A stretch of 64,000 nt of DNA from Tubulanus polymorphus (taxonomy: Eukaryota > Nemertea > Palaeonemertea > Tubulaniformes > Tubulanidae), in the NCBI RefSeq assembly GCF_964204645.1, contig NC_134029.1, forward strand, positions 22,090,450 to 22,154,449. The letters are read 5' to 3'. The number at the start of each line of letters is the position of its first letter. Position 1 is the stretch's first letter. Shown here piece after piece: positions 47,094 through 59,078 of this stretch. The position numbers and the translations under genes were made by a program. Below the pieces are notes generated by a model. It made no database searches, had not been told where the DNA came from, and saw only the letters and a program-made list of their open reading frames with translations.

Positions 47094-50000
47094 ATGGCGA
47101 CGTTTTGCTTAGGTCAAGAAAGTTTCAAAAATTGGGAAAAATCGGGCAAAGCTGAGTTGTAAGTGATCGCAGCCGATTTATTTGTACACCTCCATAAACA
47201 AATACATGTTCAGCATCAATAGAATGTTAAATTTGAGTTGCTTACGAGTGAAATGTGCGTTTAAAATGTGATTGAATTTCACTGGCATTTTATTATTCTC
47301 ACACACACCACCACATACATATAGTCTCAGTCTCAGTCAGCATCATCATCATCCTGCCTGGAAACCAGCCTCAATCAACGGGGCCCGGTTTCACGATAAA
47401 GTTTAAGCCTACAACGATTACGTTTTAATTGTTGTCTTCATTGAAAACATGAAGTAACCAATGGCAATTACACCAAAAATTTGAGTTTAACTTGTTTGTG
47501 AAACTGGGCCCAGGCTGATTATTCTGCTGGTACACAGGTTGTCGCAGTGATGGTGGAGACGGGTCTGAGAGGCCGGTTGTAGCTCGAGTCCTGGGAATGC
47601 GTTCAGATGCTAATTCAGTCCCTCGCGTTAAAAGTCTGTATCATACAAACAATCGATGATAAAGTTGAGTGATGATGATGATGATGAATTTTTTTACAGT
47701 TTGAAGTCTTGCAAGTTAGCGATAAAAGGTGAAGGAACTGAATCGATTTGGACTGCGACGAAAGAGAAATCATTGAAAAGATGTCTACACGAGGTCTGCT
47801 GGCAAACTATCAAGGGTTCATTGAAGCAAGATCTTGCTGTTTTAGCCCTCAATGAAGTTTCAGTAAGTATATTCTGAAGATTAATGTAACTTTTCTTCAG
47901 ATAAGCTATTATTGAGATTATAATGCCCATAAAAGTCTTGCACAAAAAGAGATATTCTCAGGATTTACAAACTTTGAGGGTCTGTCGTTTATATCACTTT
48001 TGACCAGTCATATAGTATAGTCACACCAAAAAAGCACATTGCTGCTGTGCACAACACAGCAGGATCTGTAGATCAGTCATAGCCTAGAGAATTACGTCTT
48101 CCTTAAGTCCTTTTAGAAGTAATTTTACCCAGGGACACTACATTACTATATTGGGTTCATCAAACATGACCTGAGTCCCAGAATTTAATATTTTAATATT
48201 CTTAATGGTTTGTTAATTCTTTCTCTTTGTAGGACCTGCATCCCGATGTGTCTTCGCTGTTAGCCGACGTATTGTCTTTGATTGGTACGACTGATTTAAA
48301 TTTCTACACATTTTTCTGTGATGTCATCACATGAGGGGTTTCTCGAATGCTAGTTTAGGTGTTTAATATAAAGCGCTGTGAGGTAAGGTTGACAGAGAGA
48401 GAGAGATAGAGAGGGAACGAAACGAAGGAGGTGGTACGCCCGTTCTCTGAAGGTTCGCTTGAATCTGTGCGAATAAGAAAGATGAAGTGGCGCTACTTCA
48501 AGAAGTGTGAGAAGATTCGGAGGTTGCATTAATGTCTTAGTGAAATTTGCTGGGGAAAAGTTGAGTATAATGATGTCTTTTTATGCGAAATCGTTTTGAT
48601 TAGTGGCGCCGGTGTATTTTGATGGAAGTTCCCCCCGCGCCCTTGAGAGCTCTCGGGAGTTGTCTGTTGTCATTTACGTAGCGTTCGGGTAGGCCTATGT
48701 TATCTCTGTCTACGGTGAATGAACTATGCTATTATTCTTGAGAAAGCAATGATTCCCCACTTGAGCAATCACGAAGCGCAAATCTAGACTTTATTTAAGA
48801 AAATTTGAACGCGCGTGTGCTGAAATCAAAAAGTGACTCTTAAGTCTACGCGGCAAAGCTTGAGTTCAAACCCTGTTGTGCTTTTGGAAGAAACTGTTAT
48901 GAGCTAAGTTAGTTCATCGTGGGGCTATGAGCTAAGGGTGACGTCAATGATATCGACTAGCTACTTAGATTAAGCGATCATCCAAGATATCTTGTGAAGA
49001 TGCTAGCTACCGTGTTGAAAGTGGAATAATCCGATGGTCTTCGTGAGTAAATAACGGAGAGGATGGATATCGGTGTAAGCTGATTTGGATTAAAACGTAC
49101 AAGAATGGATATTCGTGTCGTGGATTTGAAATATTGTCGATATTCATATCTCGATTGTGTCGAAATGGAATATAAATCTTTACGTAAATTGCGAAATATG
49201 GATTATTGTGCTGCTGTTCCTTTACACACGGATTTAGGATATTTGTGGTGATCAGTTAATCCGCGATGTGGAATGAATATTAGAATTGAAAGTTAAATCG
49301 ATTTCAAAGTATTAAAAACGATGTTTTGAAATATATTGTTTCTCAGAATTTTAAATTCAAAGTCCAAAAATAAAATACAACATATTTTGTTGAATTGTCT
49401 ATACACCGTGTATATGGTTTAGTTTAAGTCAGTCAGTTAGATCAAGAGTCAACTTCCATTGAGAAGAAATCCTTGAAATCATTTTGGCCATTTCCCCTCG
49501 AGAAAGATCGATAAAAAAGTGAAGTTTATTTAGCACCAGTAAATAAATTGAATTAAAAACCTCTGAAAAACCATCTACCGAGTACGTCCTGGCTTTCGCC
49601 TACTAGCCTTCGTGGTAGCACTTTCGATATGGTCCTATCTCAGATAATCACAGGAGGCTGGTCCAAATTACAATTCTGCTTTGAAAAACTGTAACTGAAA
49701 CGAAATAAAGCAGGTAAAGTGAACTTTGTTCATAGAATTTTGATTCTGAAGAATAAAAAATTTGGGATATGCAAAAAAATAAATATGCACGATTACTGTA
49801 CATTTTGACGCTTAGCTTTAAACTGGGCAATTGTTAATACAGAAAAATGATTGTGTTGATAATTATATCTAGCGAGATATCTATAATATTGATGGAAGAT
49901 TGTACAATTGTGGATGTGTGGCTAATATTTACAGATGTAGAACTTCTATGTAACGATGACAAGTCGCAGAGGGAAAAGTTTATTGCGTTAACTAGAGCCT

Positions 50001-52157
50001 GCATGGTAAGTCGCATACGAAAGTTGCCTATGATGTAATAGATACGATATTCGAGTCACATTTTTCTTCGGATAAGAAAACGACGTACGTACGTACCATA
50101 AAGCTATAGCGCCATCAGTTATGCGCGGCTGGGTCATTTACTTTATCACTTGATTGTCGTTCACATAAAAAAGCTAACTGTGTTGCCAGTTGCTTTGTAC
50201 ATATATATATATCTATGAATTATATTGATTAAGAATATAGAATACCTATTCCATTTGTATTCTGTCCATTTTTGTCTGGTCTATAAATCATGATTTCTGT
50301 CTGGTTTCGTTATTGGATTTGGGAATACAGCAAATGTCAGACGAGTTGTGTAACGTTTCATAATTCATGTACGGCTGTCGATTCGGAGCCGTTTAAAGAC
50401 CATAAACGTCCATTATTTCCGCGTCGATATAAAGACGAGGAAAAGATTATCCACCCGTATTATTCTATCGTTCATTTCCGCGCAGGTTTTTATCTGCGCG
50501 ACTGAAAAGTAGAAAATGGAATCTTTAATCCATCGCTGGCTCGGAGCCTGTTCGATCTTCGATGAAATTCTGATGATAAATTTTCGTTTAAAAGAAAGTA
50601 TAGAAGAATGATGATAAAGCGTCAAATGTCTCGAAGGGATGGGTCTAGGCTTGAGATTGAATGATACCTATTCGAAGATTCCTATGATTTATCGAAAGTT
50701 TAGACCGGTAGATGTCGAAATAACACCTCAGATATTTGGAATGAAGTTTTTCTCGGTTTCAGCCGACAATTCCCGAGTCACTTCTGAAGGAACGACTCGA
50801 CACCGATACGCTCGAACAGGTCGGCCTCGTTCAATCGAAATCAGCTTTTCAGACGAAATACGTCAAAACAAAGACCAGATTATAGTAAGTACGGCGGTTC
50901 TCGGTTCTCACTAGAGTTCGATATAATATTCGCATTTCATCGCGATGTTGATTCTTGATTTTAGCTATAAACAACAGAAATTCAATCTACTCCGCGAAGA
51001 GAATGAAGGCTACGCTAAACTGGTTGCCGAACTCGGTCAGGATTCGACAACAGTCGACAACATCAAATCACTAATCGGTATGTTACTCCTCGAAACCGAT
51101 AAGTACATGCCTTCATAAAACCAAGTTTTCAAAAATCTTATTGATTGATAATTTTTCTGGTTACTTCCTCATATCTTCAGGTTGTTTCGACTTGGATCCG
51201 AACCGTGTATTGGATATTATACTGGAATCGTTCGAATGTCGTCCCGAGTTGGACGCGTTCTTCGTTCCGTTGATCAAATGTTACATCAGCGCTTCGGACG
51301 TCATCTGTCACATGATCGGGCACAAGTTTCACTTTTATCAGGTGAGAGCTGCGAATAACGCGGATTAATGCAATATTGACATATACTGCATATAACGCAC
51401 AATGTGGTAACACATGGTTAGATTGATAGATGGCATATAAATCAAACTGCTATCGACGTACTCAGATACCTGCCTGCAGACACTCGGAGATTTCTTCCTT
51501 TTCCATGTATTCTGCCGATCAGATTATGCGGCAATAGTTTATTGAGTATGATAACATAATGGGATGGTCGAATCTAAATAGATCATTCTGATTTCTCGAT
51601 CGAGGTGTTTTGATAATAAGCGTTTGAAATCGAGAAGCGTTCTTAATAGGCAGCGTATCAGTTAAAAGTTTGTTTGCCTTCATAGTTCGATACTTATACA
51701 ACGTTTTCATATTGAAATAGAGAATTATCCCGTTTATTTGATTTGAATTTTACGTCCCTTACAAATCCACGATACCTGCCTGGAGCGAAACAGTCGATAT
51801 GATTTCGAAATCGAACATCGAAGTACAGATATCGTTGTGTTTGATCGGTTGAATTTACATTTTGCCACACATACTGCATGATAGGTCATTGTTAGTGATA
51901 TTAAAGTGGACGGGGATGCGGTGTTGAATTACATGACAAAGCTGCATGTACTATTTAGATTAGTACTGCTGTATGAATTATTTCCTATTTCTCTGTAATT
52001 TTCAAACGAAACAACCAAAAAATCAAGAAAGACGTTTTGAATTTTCTTTATTTTTACGTAGGAAACACAAGAGTTCCAGACCCCTGCTTCGCTGTATAAA
52101 GTCACAGCCCTTTTGCTTCACCATCGTCTGATAGAATTAGACAGTCTATATCCACAC
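47094..52157 (+). CDS. THOC2: THOC2, THO/TREX subunit (first eight exons only)
   Basis: Scaffold subunit of the THO complex, coupling transcription with mRNA export. Eight exons: 47094-47158, 47700-47862, 48233-48284, 49935-50005, 50763-50884, 50965-51077, 51181-51341, 52062-52157, encoding 281 residues in one frame. Matches to the vertebrate N-terminus include [76 protein letters not shown] and [16 protein letters not shown]. The full protein is about 1,500 residues, so roughly four fifths is missing. The last seen exon ends in phase 0 at a good donor (GTAAGT, 52158), so the gene goes on, but I found no further convincing exon to 64000. Introns 47159-47699, 47863-48232, 48285-49934, 50006-50762 and 51342-52061 show no other gene. 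Confidence 0.93.
47381..47512. mobile_element. Short MITE, GGGCCCGGTTTCAC ends
   Basis: A ~132 bp element in THOC2 intron 1 starts GGGCCCGGTTTCAC and ends GTGAAACTGGGCCC. These are inverted repeats matching at 13 of 14 positions. There is no coding capacity. Elements with such ends are common in invertebrate genomes. Confidence 0.75.
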
Positions 52158-52237
52158 GTAAGTACGACTGACTCAGTACTCATTGTTTCACATATGGTCG
52201 GTGTCGGGTTTTCTCGGGGATCTTTTTATTCTGCTTG

Positions 52238-52286
<49 letters not shown>

Positions 52287-53155
52287 GATAATATGCGGGC
52301 GCGACACTTGTGAGCCGTAATCGATCAATACTGCAGGTCACTAGCCTATTGCTCTTCATAATGTAATGATGAAATAATTTTTTCCTGATTCTATTAATAT
52401 CGAGGTCGGCTTTGTTCGGTCATCAACTGCCACTAACGGTAACTCGCGAGGAGAGTTTTTTCATCTGCGCAGTCGATTCATCATTGCGAGAGTCTCTGTA
52501 CCGATATTGTCAGTCGAAGGAAATCAGACCTTAGCACAATTTCCTGTAAACACAAACACCCGATTACGTATGAGTTTACGTAAAAACCTGATTGATGTGC
52601 GCTGTCCCGGCCGCCCGCAGTTTATTGGTCTCTGACTTCATTTTAACTGTGATTGATCGCGTCTGGAATACGGCCATAAACTACTTTGTTGTCATCATTA
52701 CGAAATTCCGGCAGCGTCAAAAATCTTCTTTAATTTTGACTCGTTTGAAATTTATGAAAAGTCTCTCTACTTATCGGTTCTAAAAAAAAAAAATCCCTTA
52801 CGTGTTAAGAATTAGAGAGGCAAAAACTTAGAGAGAGTATATCATTGGAACAAGTGGTATGCATAAAGTGTTGTTAGTAGGGTTCATTTCGCAAAAAAAA
52901 TGATATAAGATGATAAACTAGATGATGAATCAGTTAGATTGAGTTAAACCTATTTGTGAAATATTGCTGAAGTTGAGTGTTTTGCAGCGGTGTCAAATTT
53001 GATTGATTTAGTGAAGTGTTGATGATGTGTTCAGCTGCTCAGTGACTTCTATTTACAAATGAGGCAAGAGCCCGCTGACTTGATATTGGTTTAATGAAAA
53101 TAGAAGATATTCGCCTCACCAATTATTAGGCCTGTAGCTAGAAACTAGAACTCTC

Positions 53156-53556
53156 ATAGTCCGTACAATGCCTCGATTCCTTAAAAACTCGTCCAAATGG
53201 AAAATACATCTAAAGGGCTTTAAACTCCTTCAATTTGCGATATAGCCTATTAGAAATTTTTGTCTAGTTTGTACTTGTACAGTAAACTACGATTCTGGAA
53301 TGCCTAAAATTGCCAATTTTAGGATTTGTTTTTACCCTTTCAGGTGGTTACCAAATTAGAAACCAAAATTAGGTAGTCATAAAGATAAAAATAACAGAAC
53401 CATTTAATTAACGGTTTACCAAAGTAAATAGTACCAATTTAAGAGGAGTCGACTGTAATCGGGATATGAAAGTGATGCAGACGCCTCCAAGAGATATGAG
53501 ATTTTTCCTTTAAAAACTCCTTATAATACCAGAATGACTGATCTGTAGGGACCCTG
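53156..53556. mobile_element. MITE family 'CAGGGTCCCTAC', copy C
   Basis: A ~400 bp relative of 31158-31539 with a degenerate left end and an intact right end (GTAGGGACCCTG at 53545-53556). Interior blocks 'gattccttaaaaactc', 'ggtggttaccaaattagaaa' and 'gaggagtcgac' match copy B. Confidence 0.75.
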
Positions 53557-54040
53557 ACTCTTTCGAAGATGAAATGAGTGAATTTATTTAAATTACTTCA
53601 GGTCGGAATGTTTAGAAAGTTAATGCAACTACCGGCGCTCTCGTGAGCGGTCGCTGCTCGGTCGAAATGGTCACAATTTCACAGTCGATGGAGCGCGAAC
53701 GCTACGAACAACGTTCGCGGATTATTGAAAATCGTTTGCGGTCGGTTTCTGTTTTATTGCAATCTGTCAGATTTCAGGGTCAGTATCTCGTCGGGGAAAC
53801 GTCGGGTAATCAAGCAGCAGCAGCAGCAGCAGTATCCGTCTCTCTAAGGATATCAAACAAACAAGATTTTCACTTCTAATGAGATTTTAAAAATGCTCTT
53901 CAAATTTAATAGCCAAAATTTCTCAGTAGTAAAAAGTTCGACACCGATCTGGGTTTTTCAAATTAAGAACGCACCATTTGAGCGCAGGCCTGCGTGAAAC
54001 GAAACTTTGCTTTGATATTGCCTGTCGATCGCCACAGTAT

Positions 54041-54120
54041 TGAGTTTTAGCTGGACCAGCGATAACAGCCGATTTAAAAACATGTTTGAACGCACAGTGT
54101 TGATTTGGTCTGTTCCAGGC
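54041..54120. repeat. Short dispersed repeat shared with 63022-63085
   Basis: 'agctggaccag(c/t)gataaca', then 'aacatgt...gaa(c/t)gcacag' and 'ttgatttggtc' occur in both places in the same order. Copy here has an additional ~12 bp. Probably the end of an unclassified element. Confidence 0.55.
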
Positions 54121-54179
54121 TAATTGTGGAACTAAATGTATATGAAAATTCATCAATATGGCAGTCAGCACGTCCTATC

Positions 54180-54396
54180 GTCGGGCGTATCGGTAGCACC
54201 TCCTGCCGCTCGGTGTATCGGTAGCACCTCCTGTCGCTGGGTGTATTGGTAGCACCTCCTGTCGCTGGGTGTATCGGTAGCACCTCCTGTCGCTCGGTGT
54301 ATCGGTAGCACCTCCTGTCGCTGGGTGTATCGGTAGCACCTCCTGTCGCTCGGTGTATCGGTAGCACCTCCTGTCGCTCGGTGTATTGGTAGCTAA
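54180..54396. repeat. Minisatellite, 28-bp unit, ~8 copies
   Basis: The unit contains 'ggtagcacctcctgtcgct' and recurs exactly every 28 bp (tagcacc at 54194, 54222, 54250, 54278, 54306, 54334, 54362, with a partial at 54390). As 28 is not a multiple of three, the minus-strand frame through it cycles and is not evidence of a gene. Confidence 0.93.
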
Positions 54397-54709
54397 TAAT
54401 GATTGTGTTGCACTACGATCACTATTGGAATGTCAATATATGATGTGATACACAGACACTGCTCTCTCTCTCTCTGTTCTCACTCCTCTTCACAGTTATT
54501 AATTATTAGCCATATTTGTATGTACGTGCAATTTATATACACCGAGTAACTGTGAAAAGACGACGAAGTGCGTCTAGTTGTTAGATCTCTTGTTCCGGCG
54601 ATAATGGCAGGAATAATCTATAGCACGTTCGATCAACCACAGTCCCTTATTTAACTGTGACGCCCGCATCATTCACCGAGTCGTACGAAAAACGTTCAAA
54701 TCCAAATAT

Positions 54710-54930
54710 TAGGGTCCCTGCGGTCAGCGAAAGTGCTGGAAGTTCAGGGAATTTAATAATATCTATTCCAGGTCTTTGAAAGTCATGGAATATCAGCTCT
54801 TTAGTAATGATATGTTCATGTTTTCCGGTCGTAATCAAGTATATTTTTAGGCTCGGATATTTTTTCCCCTATGAGTTTCAAAGTCCCAAATTTTGGAAGT
54901 CATGGAATTTTGGTGTTCAGTGTCAGGAAA
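54710..54930. repeat. Dispersed element with 'aagtcatggaat' motifs
   Basis: It opens agggtccctgcgg and contains two copies of 'gaagtcatggaat'-type sequence (near 54781 and 54896). The start resembles the ends of the CAGGGTCCCTAC MITE family, but the interior differs. Class uncertain. Confidence 0.4.
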
Positions 54931-57433
54931 TAACGCAAAGTCATTTGGTAAATTATTTATCGGCTGAACCCTGCGAACGTCGCCGTTACGCGACTTCAAT
55001 TATTGCCTCTTTAATTTCTACGTAGGCGTAGATATCTAGTATAATCTTAATCGCTGGGAAGGGCCACCACCACCACCACCGCGATCAAAGAATTCATGAA
55101 AGAATCAGTTTTTTCCGATCGAAAGATAGTTGAATGGCAAGCAAGCAGGCGCGAGCTGTAAGCCGGAGATATCAACTCCTTTTCATTAGTTGTTTACTCG
55201 ATATAAATGATGGAATAGTAGTAGAGGCACGTCGTGAATTAATAACCACCGACCGTCTGCCCGACCCCCGAGTGATAATCCTTTCTCTCTCATTTCGCTG
55301 TTGCATTAATAAACGGCTAATAGTTTTATGTGATCGTCTTTGATCTTGCCTTAGGGACCGAGTCGGGCAACATCGCGTGGCGTCGATACAATATCTTCAT
55401 TCATCAATTTGTATTGGTCAGTCAGGAATGAGTGCGCAATGTATTGATTTTACTATTACATTGGATTTGCGGAAATTGTCATGTTGCGTTTCATCGAATC
55501 TGCGGCTATCTAATCCTCGACCGCAGCATAAATCGATCGGATGAATAACATCTCGGAAGAAGCCCCCAAACCCCTCGGGCACGTTGTAGCTTGTGCTTGA
55601 CCTTTTTATATCGATGACATTGGCAGCGGTGAATCAATTACGGGGATGAGATTGGCGTGACAAATGTGGAAAATTCTCGAAGTTGAAAAATAGCGGAAAA
55701 ACCTTTACATTTACAAAAATGTGCGAGATTTTGATTGCACTTTTCTGCAGAATGTTTTATAGGCGATGCCTTCGCTTCTTGTCATCACAGCATTATTCAG
55801 CGAGAAACTAGGCAACAGTTTTGCGCCGTTTGTCACAGTTCAAAATGTGAAAATTGCACGATGCACCGATTTCACCCTCGCAATTATTATATATGAAGCA
55901 ATTATTCACTGAATATGAAAAAGTAAATTCATCTTTTATTACTGAATGTTATATAGTATTTATTTTCATACACAAACACGACGTTTTTTTCATTTATAAC
56001 TCTTCGGCTGCTTTGTTTCTCCTCGATGTACAAAGGAAATGATGATCAGCGCCCGGCGAGCGCGTTCCGCGTACATTGTTATCGGTGAATCGTCGTTATA
56101 TCACAAGTGGTGACTTCGTTCACCGGCGTAAATACAGTCGTTATTCGAATCATGAAAAATACTTACATATAAAGCAAAAAATACCTGATTACAAACACGT
56201 ATTTGTGAAACGGTCCTTCTATTTAGGATCCGACGACGTACATCCCAGCTTACGTTATGAAAAGCTATCGAACCTAATTACGCTATATTTCATATTGGTA
56301 TTTTCTGTCACAAATGCGGAACGATCGGAATAAAGCAGGGTTCAACGATAGGACAAATGCAATAAAAATAGAATGCCGCTTATTTTTTCTTTAATTACGG
56401 ATAAAAAGATTCACATAATTATGGCAATATAATCATGCTTAATAAGCTCGTAATTTAAGTGGTTTTTCTATCGGCAGTCAGCGCACATGTTCAGTGGATC
56501 GTACAAAATCTGTGCAATGGCTGCGTTTGAAGGGCTTCATTTCATTACAAATAATACATTAATACATCTATATAGATTTATATGATATTATATTTAATAT
56601 GTCGTACCGATGATATTACGGTGTCTCATGAATTCGTGCTTTCTATTTCCCGAGGAGATATAGAGTCGTTCGATGTAAATTATATTTCAGTTGATTCGAT
56701 TAATTCCCTTTTTGTCATGGATTAGTAGAATCTTTTTCTAGAAATTTCTCCGAGCCGGGCGTATGCGTTCTACTTTCTGGGTTGCATGTTCTACGCTGCT
56801 CTTATCACCGCTGACAATTGCGTCTCACTATTGACCAGTTGCGACGGATCACTTCACCTCACGAGCTATATCGTATTTTTTTCTACATCATATATATTAG
56901 TTTTTCTGTTGATCACCTGCTGAAAGTATGGATTAGTATTAGCAGCTGGATTTGTGGTGGTAGTCATGGTATAACTACTTGCATCAGCTTTAATCACAAC
57001 TTATATACGATTTATAGTTGGTAGGATGTTATCAGATCTCAGATTTTAACTACCGGTAGTTTCATGTTAAGGCGTTTGTCAGATTTCAATAAGTCGTCCC
57101 ATGATTGATGGTGTATAAATTTATTCTCAAGGTTTTTCGACGAAACCGCGACATCAAGAGAAACGAAATTCGAATTGAAAAACTGAGATCCCATCGGTCT
57201 ACGTCAGTCATTGGAAAGATTTCCTCGAATTTTTGGAAAAATAAATAATGTTACCCAACATTCGGAAAATTAAAACCCGCTTTGTACCTATTGTTCGTAT
57301 AGTGCGACAAATCTAGAAGTTTTTCTGCAAAATAATCACTTTTTAATCGAAATATTTCGTGGAAGTAAGAAATATTCCTACGAATTATTTCGACGACTAA
57401 CGCAACGTTTTTTTAAAGCCTATTATCACAAGT

Positions 57434-58674
57434 TTAGACCAAAGTCACTGCGGACCGATGGCGATATCGACAACGCATCAGATTCTGAAAAGCCTTTCGG
57501 AAATCCGGGTTGAAAATACGATAGATGATCGGATTGACCATCGAGCCCGTGTAACCTAACCACTCGAACGCCGTAATCATCTGAGGGGTGATATACACCT
57601 GACACGACTCGCACACGCCACCTATAACGTACGTCGAGAAAAACGGCAAATAGAAAACGACGAAGACGACGAACAGAATGCCGAGTATGTGAACAGCTCG
57701 GCGTCCTTTGTGCACGGATTCCTGAGCGGTGCGGCGCACGCTCGAACGAGTCGAACTCATCTCGTGTCCGGTCGAATCGGACGGCACGCGTTTGATGATC
57801 AGTTTCACCTTACTGCTACGATGCGGGTTCAACGCGTCGGTTCCGTTGCTGCTCGTGCGCGTGATTCGCGCGCGTTTGAATCGGTCGTTCTTCACCGATC
57901 CGTGACTCGAACTGCGACTGTTGCGACTAGTCGTCGAACTGCGGCTGATTTTTCTCTCTTTACTGTTGTTTATTTGTTGTTGTTGTTGTTGTTGTAGCGA
58001 TTGTTGACGGTAGATCGACTGATGTTGATAAACGGTGGTCGTTTTCGTCGAGTCGTACGACGAGGACGTCAACAACGGTCGCGTTTCGTGAACGTTCGTG
58101 CGGCCGTTCGCGACGAGCAGTTGAGTATCTTTCTCCGGCGACGACGCGCCGCAGCTCAGCTGTCTTTGGATAATACTAATTTGCGAATTGCGATGCTGGC
58201 AGGGGGAGCCGCCGGACGATACGAGCGACAGTTCGTTCTCGGACGATTCCGACAGCTCTTTCATTTGTTTCGACGGCGACACGAACGCGAGTTTCGTCTG
58301 TTTTTTCAGCGTGATGATCGTCAGTATGTACGTTACTAACATAATGAACAACGGGAGGTAGAACGATATGACGGTCGCCGAAACGATGAACGTCGTGTTC
58401 GTCGGGCCGCAGCCTTTATACGATCGGATCGGCTTCTCGAACACTAACGTCGATATGAACAGCGGTCCGGCGATGCACAACGCGAGCACCCACACCAGGC
58501 AGATTTTCAACGCGATGTAACATTTTCGCTTCGACTGCCGGTATTTGATCGGGTCTTTCAGCGCGAAATACCGGTCGATCGATATCGTGCACAAGTGTAT
58601 GATCGTCGACGATGTGAATAACACGTCGAGGCTGTACCAACCGAGGCAGACGATTCTATCTACTGGTAAACGAC
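57434..58674 (-). CDS. 5-HT2-like biogenic amine GPCR, 3' exon only
   Basis: One large exon from acceptor TTCTGTAG (exon starts 58674) to TAA 57434, about 413 codons. It begins at the top of TM3 with Cys in RIVCLGW, then SLDVLF with the amine-binding Asp and the intact DRY (ISIDRYFAL). TM5 reads VISFYLPLFIMLVTYILTI, close to 5-HT2 receptors. Loop 3 is very long (about 200 residues), Ser/Arg-rich, with a seven-Gln run. TM6 is GILFVVFVVFYLPFF: Phe-Phe is kept but the toggle Trp is Tyr. A CxxC in loop 3 outside (GVCESC) and TM7 WLGYTGSMVNPIIY with NPxxY also fit 5-HT2. TM1, TM2 and the N-terminus must be on exon(s) to the right; none was found to 64000, so the intron exceeds 5.3 kb. A divergent 5-HT2 paralogue is most likely; another amine receptor is possible. 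Confidence 0.85.
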
Positions 58675-58741
58675 CTACAGAAAATATATACAAAATCATA
58701 CGCGTTAGAATTCGTGAAAATAGAATAAATGATTTCTTGAA

Positions 58742-59078
58742 AAATAACACAGATATATTGCTTAATATCGTCGACGATGAATAATCGATGATATAAATTG
58801 TATGATACGAAGGATCAATAAGAATGAATAAATTTTGGGTATTTGAATATCGATTATTGAATTGAATTTACTGGCAACCAGTCCAGCACCGATATATTGA
58901 TTACGTAGTGCGAATCCTCAAAAAATAATTATTGAAATATATAAAAAATTAAATAGGAGTTATGAAATATTTTAAATTACGAAAATTAGAATTTCGCAAT
59001 TCACAATTGTAATTGCTATTTTGAAACGCCAATATTGATGCACATCGACTCACATAGAACTCCTTAAATAACGCATAA
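58742..59078. repeat. Dispersed ~350-bp repeat, copy B
   Basis: Partner of 3521-3870, same orientation, in the intron next to the amine-receptor exon. See copy A for shared blocks. Confidence 0.7.

Larger units (their letters stand above)
52158..57433. other. Non-coding stretch 3' of last seen THOC2 exon
   Basis: Contains a (TA)n microsatellite (52238-52280), a MITE copy, a CAG tract (about 53814-53831), a 28 bp minisatellite and a dispersed element at 54710-54930. Open frames here are short and unlike known proteins. It is probably a THOC2 intron or DNA between genes; the amine-receptor 3' UTR, with a minus-strand AATAAA near 57120, occupies the right end. Confidence 0.55.

Noticed and set aside
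48850-48890. B-box-like GAGTTCAAACCC suggesting a tRNA gene
   Set aside because: No A box or cloverleaf could be built around it; at best an old SINE remnant.
53643-53879. Helix-like frame weakly reminiscent of the next THOC2 segment
   Set aside because: Residue pattern is only generally amphipathic, no convincing acceptor/donor pair in phase 0, and it runs into a CAG repeat.
54074-54367. Repetitive minus-strand frame
   Set aside because: Produced by the 28-bp minisatellite; the unit length is not a multiple of three and there is no gene context.
57689-58339. Plus-strand frames opposite the amine-receptor exon
   Set aside because: Antisense shadows of the long Ser/Arg-rich loop 3 coding sequence.
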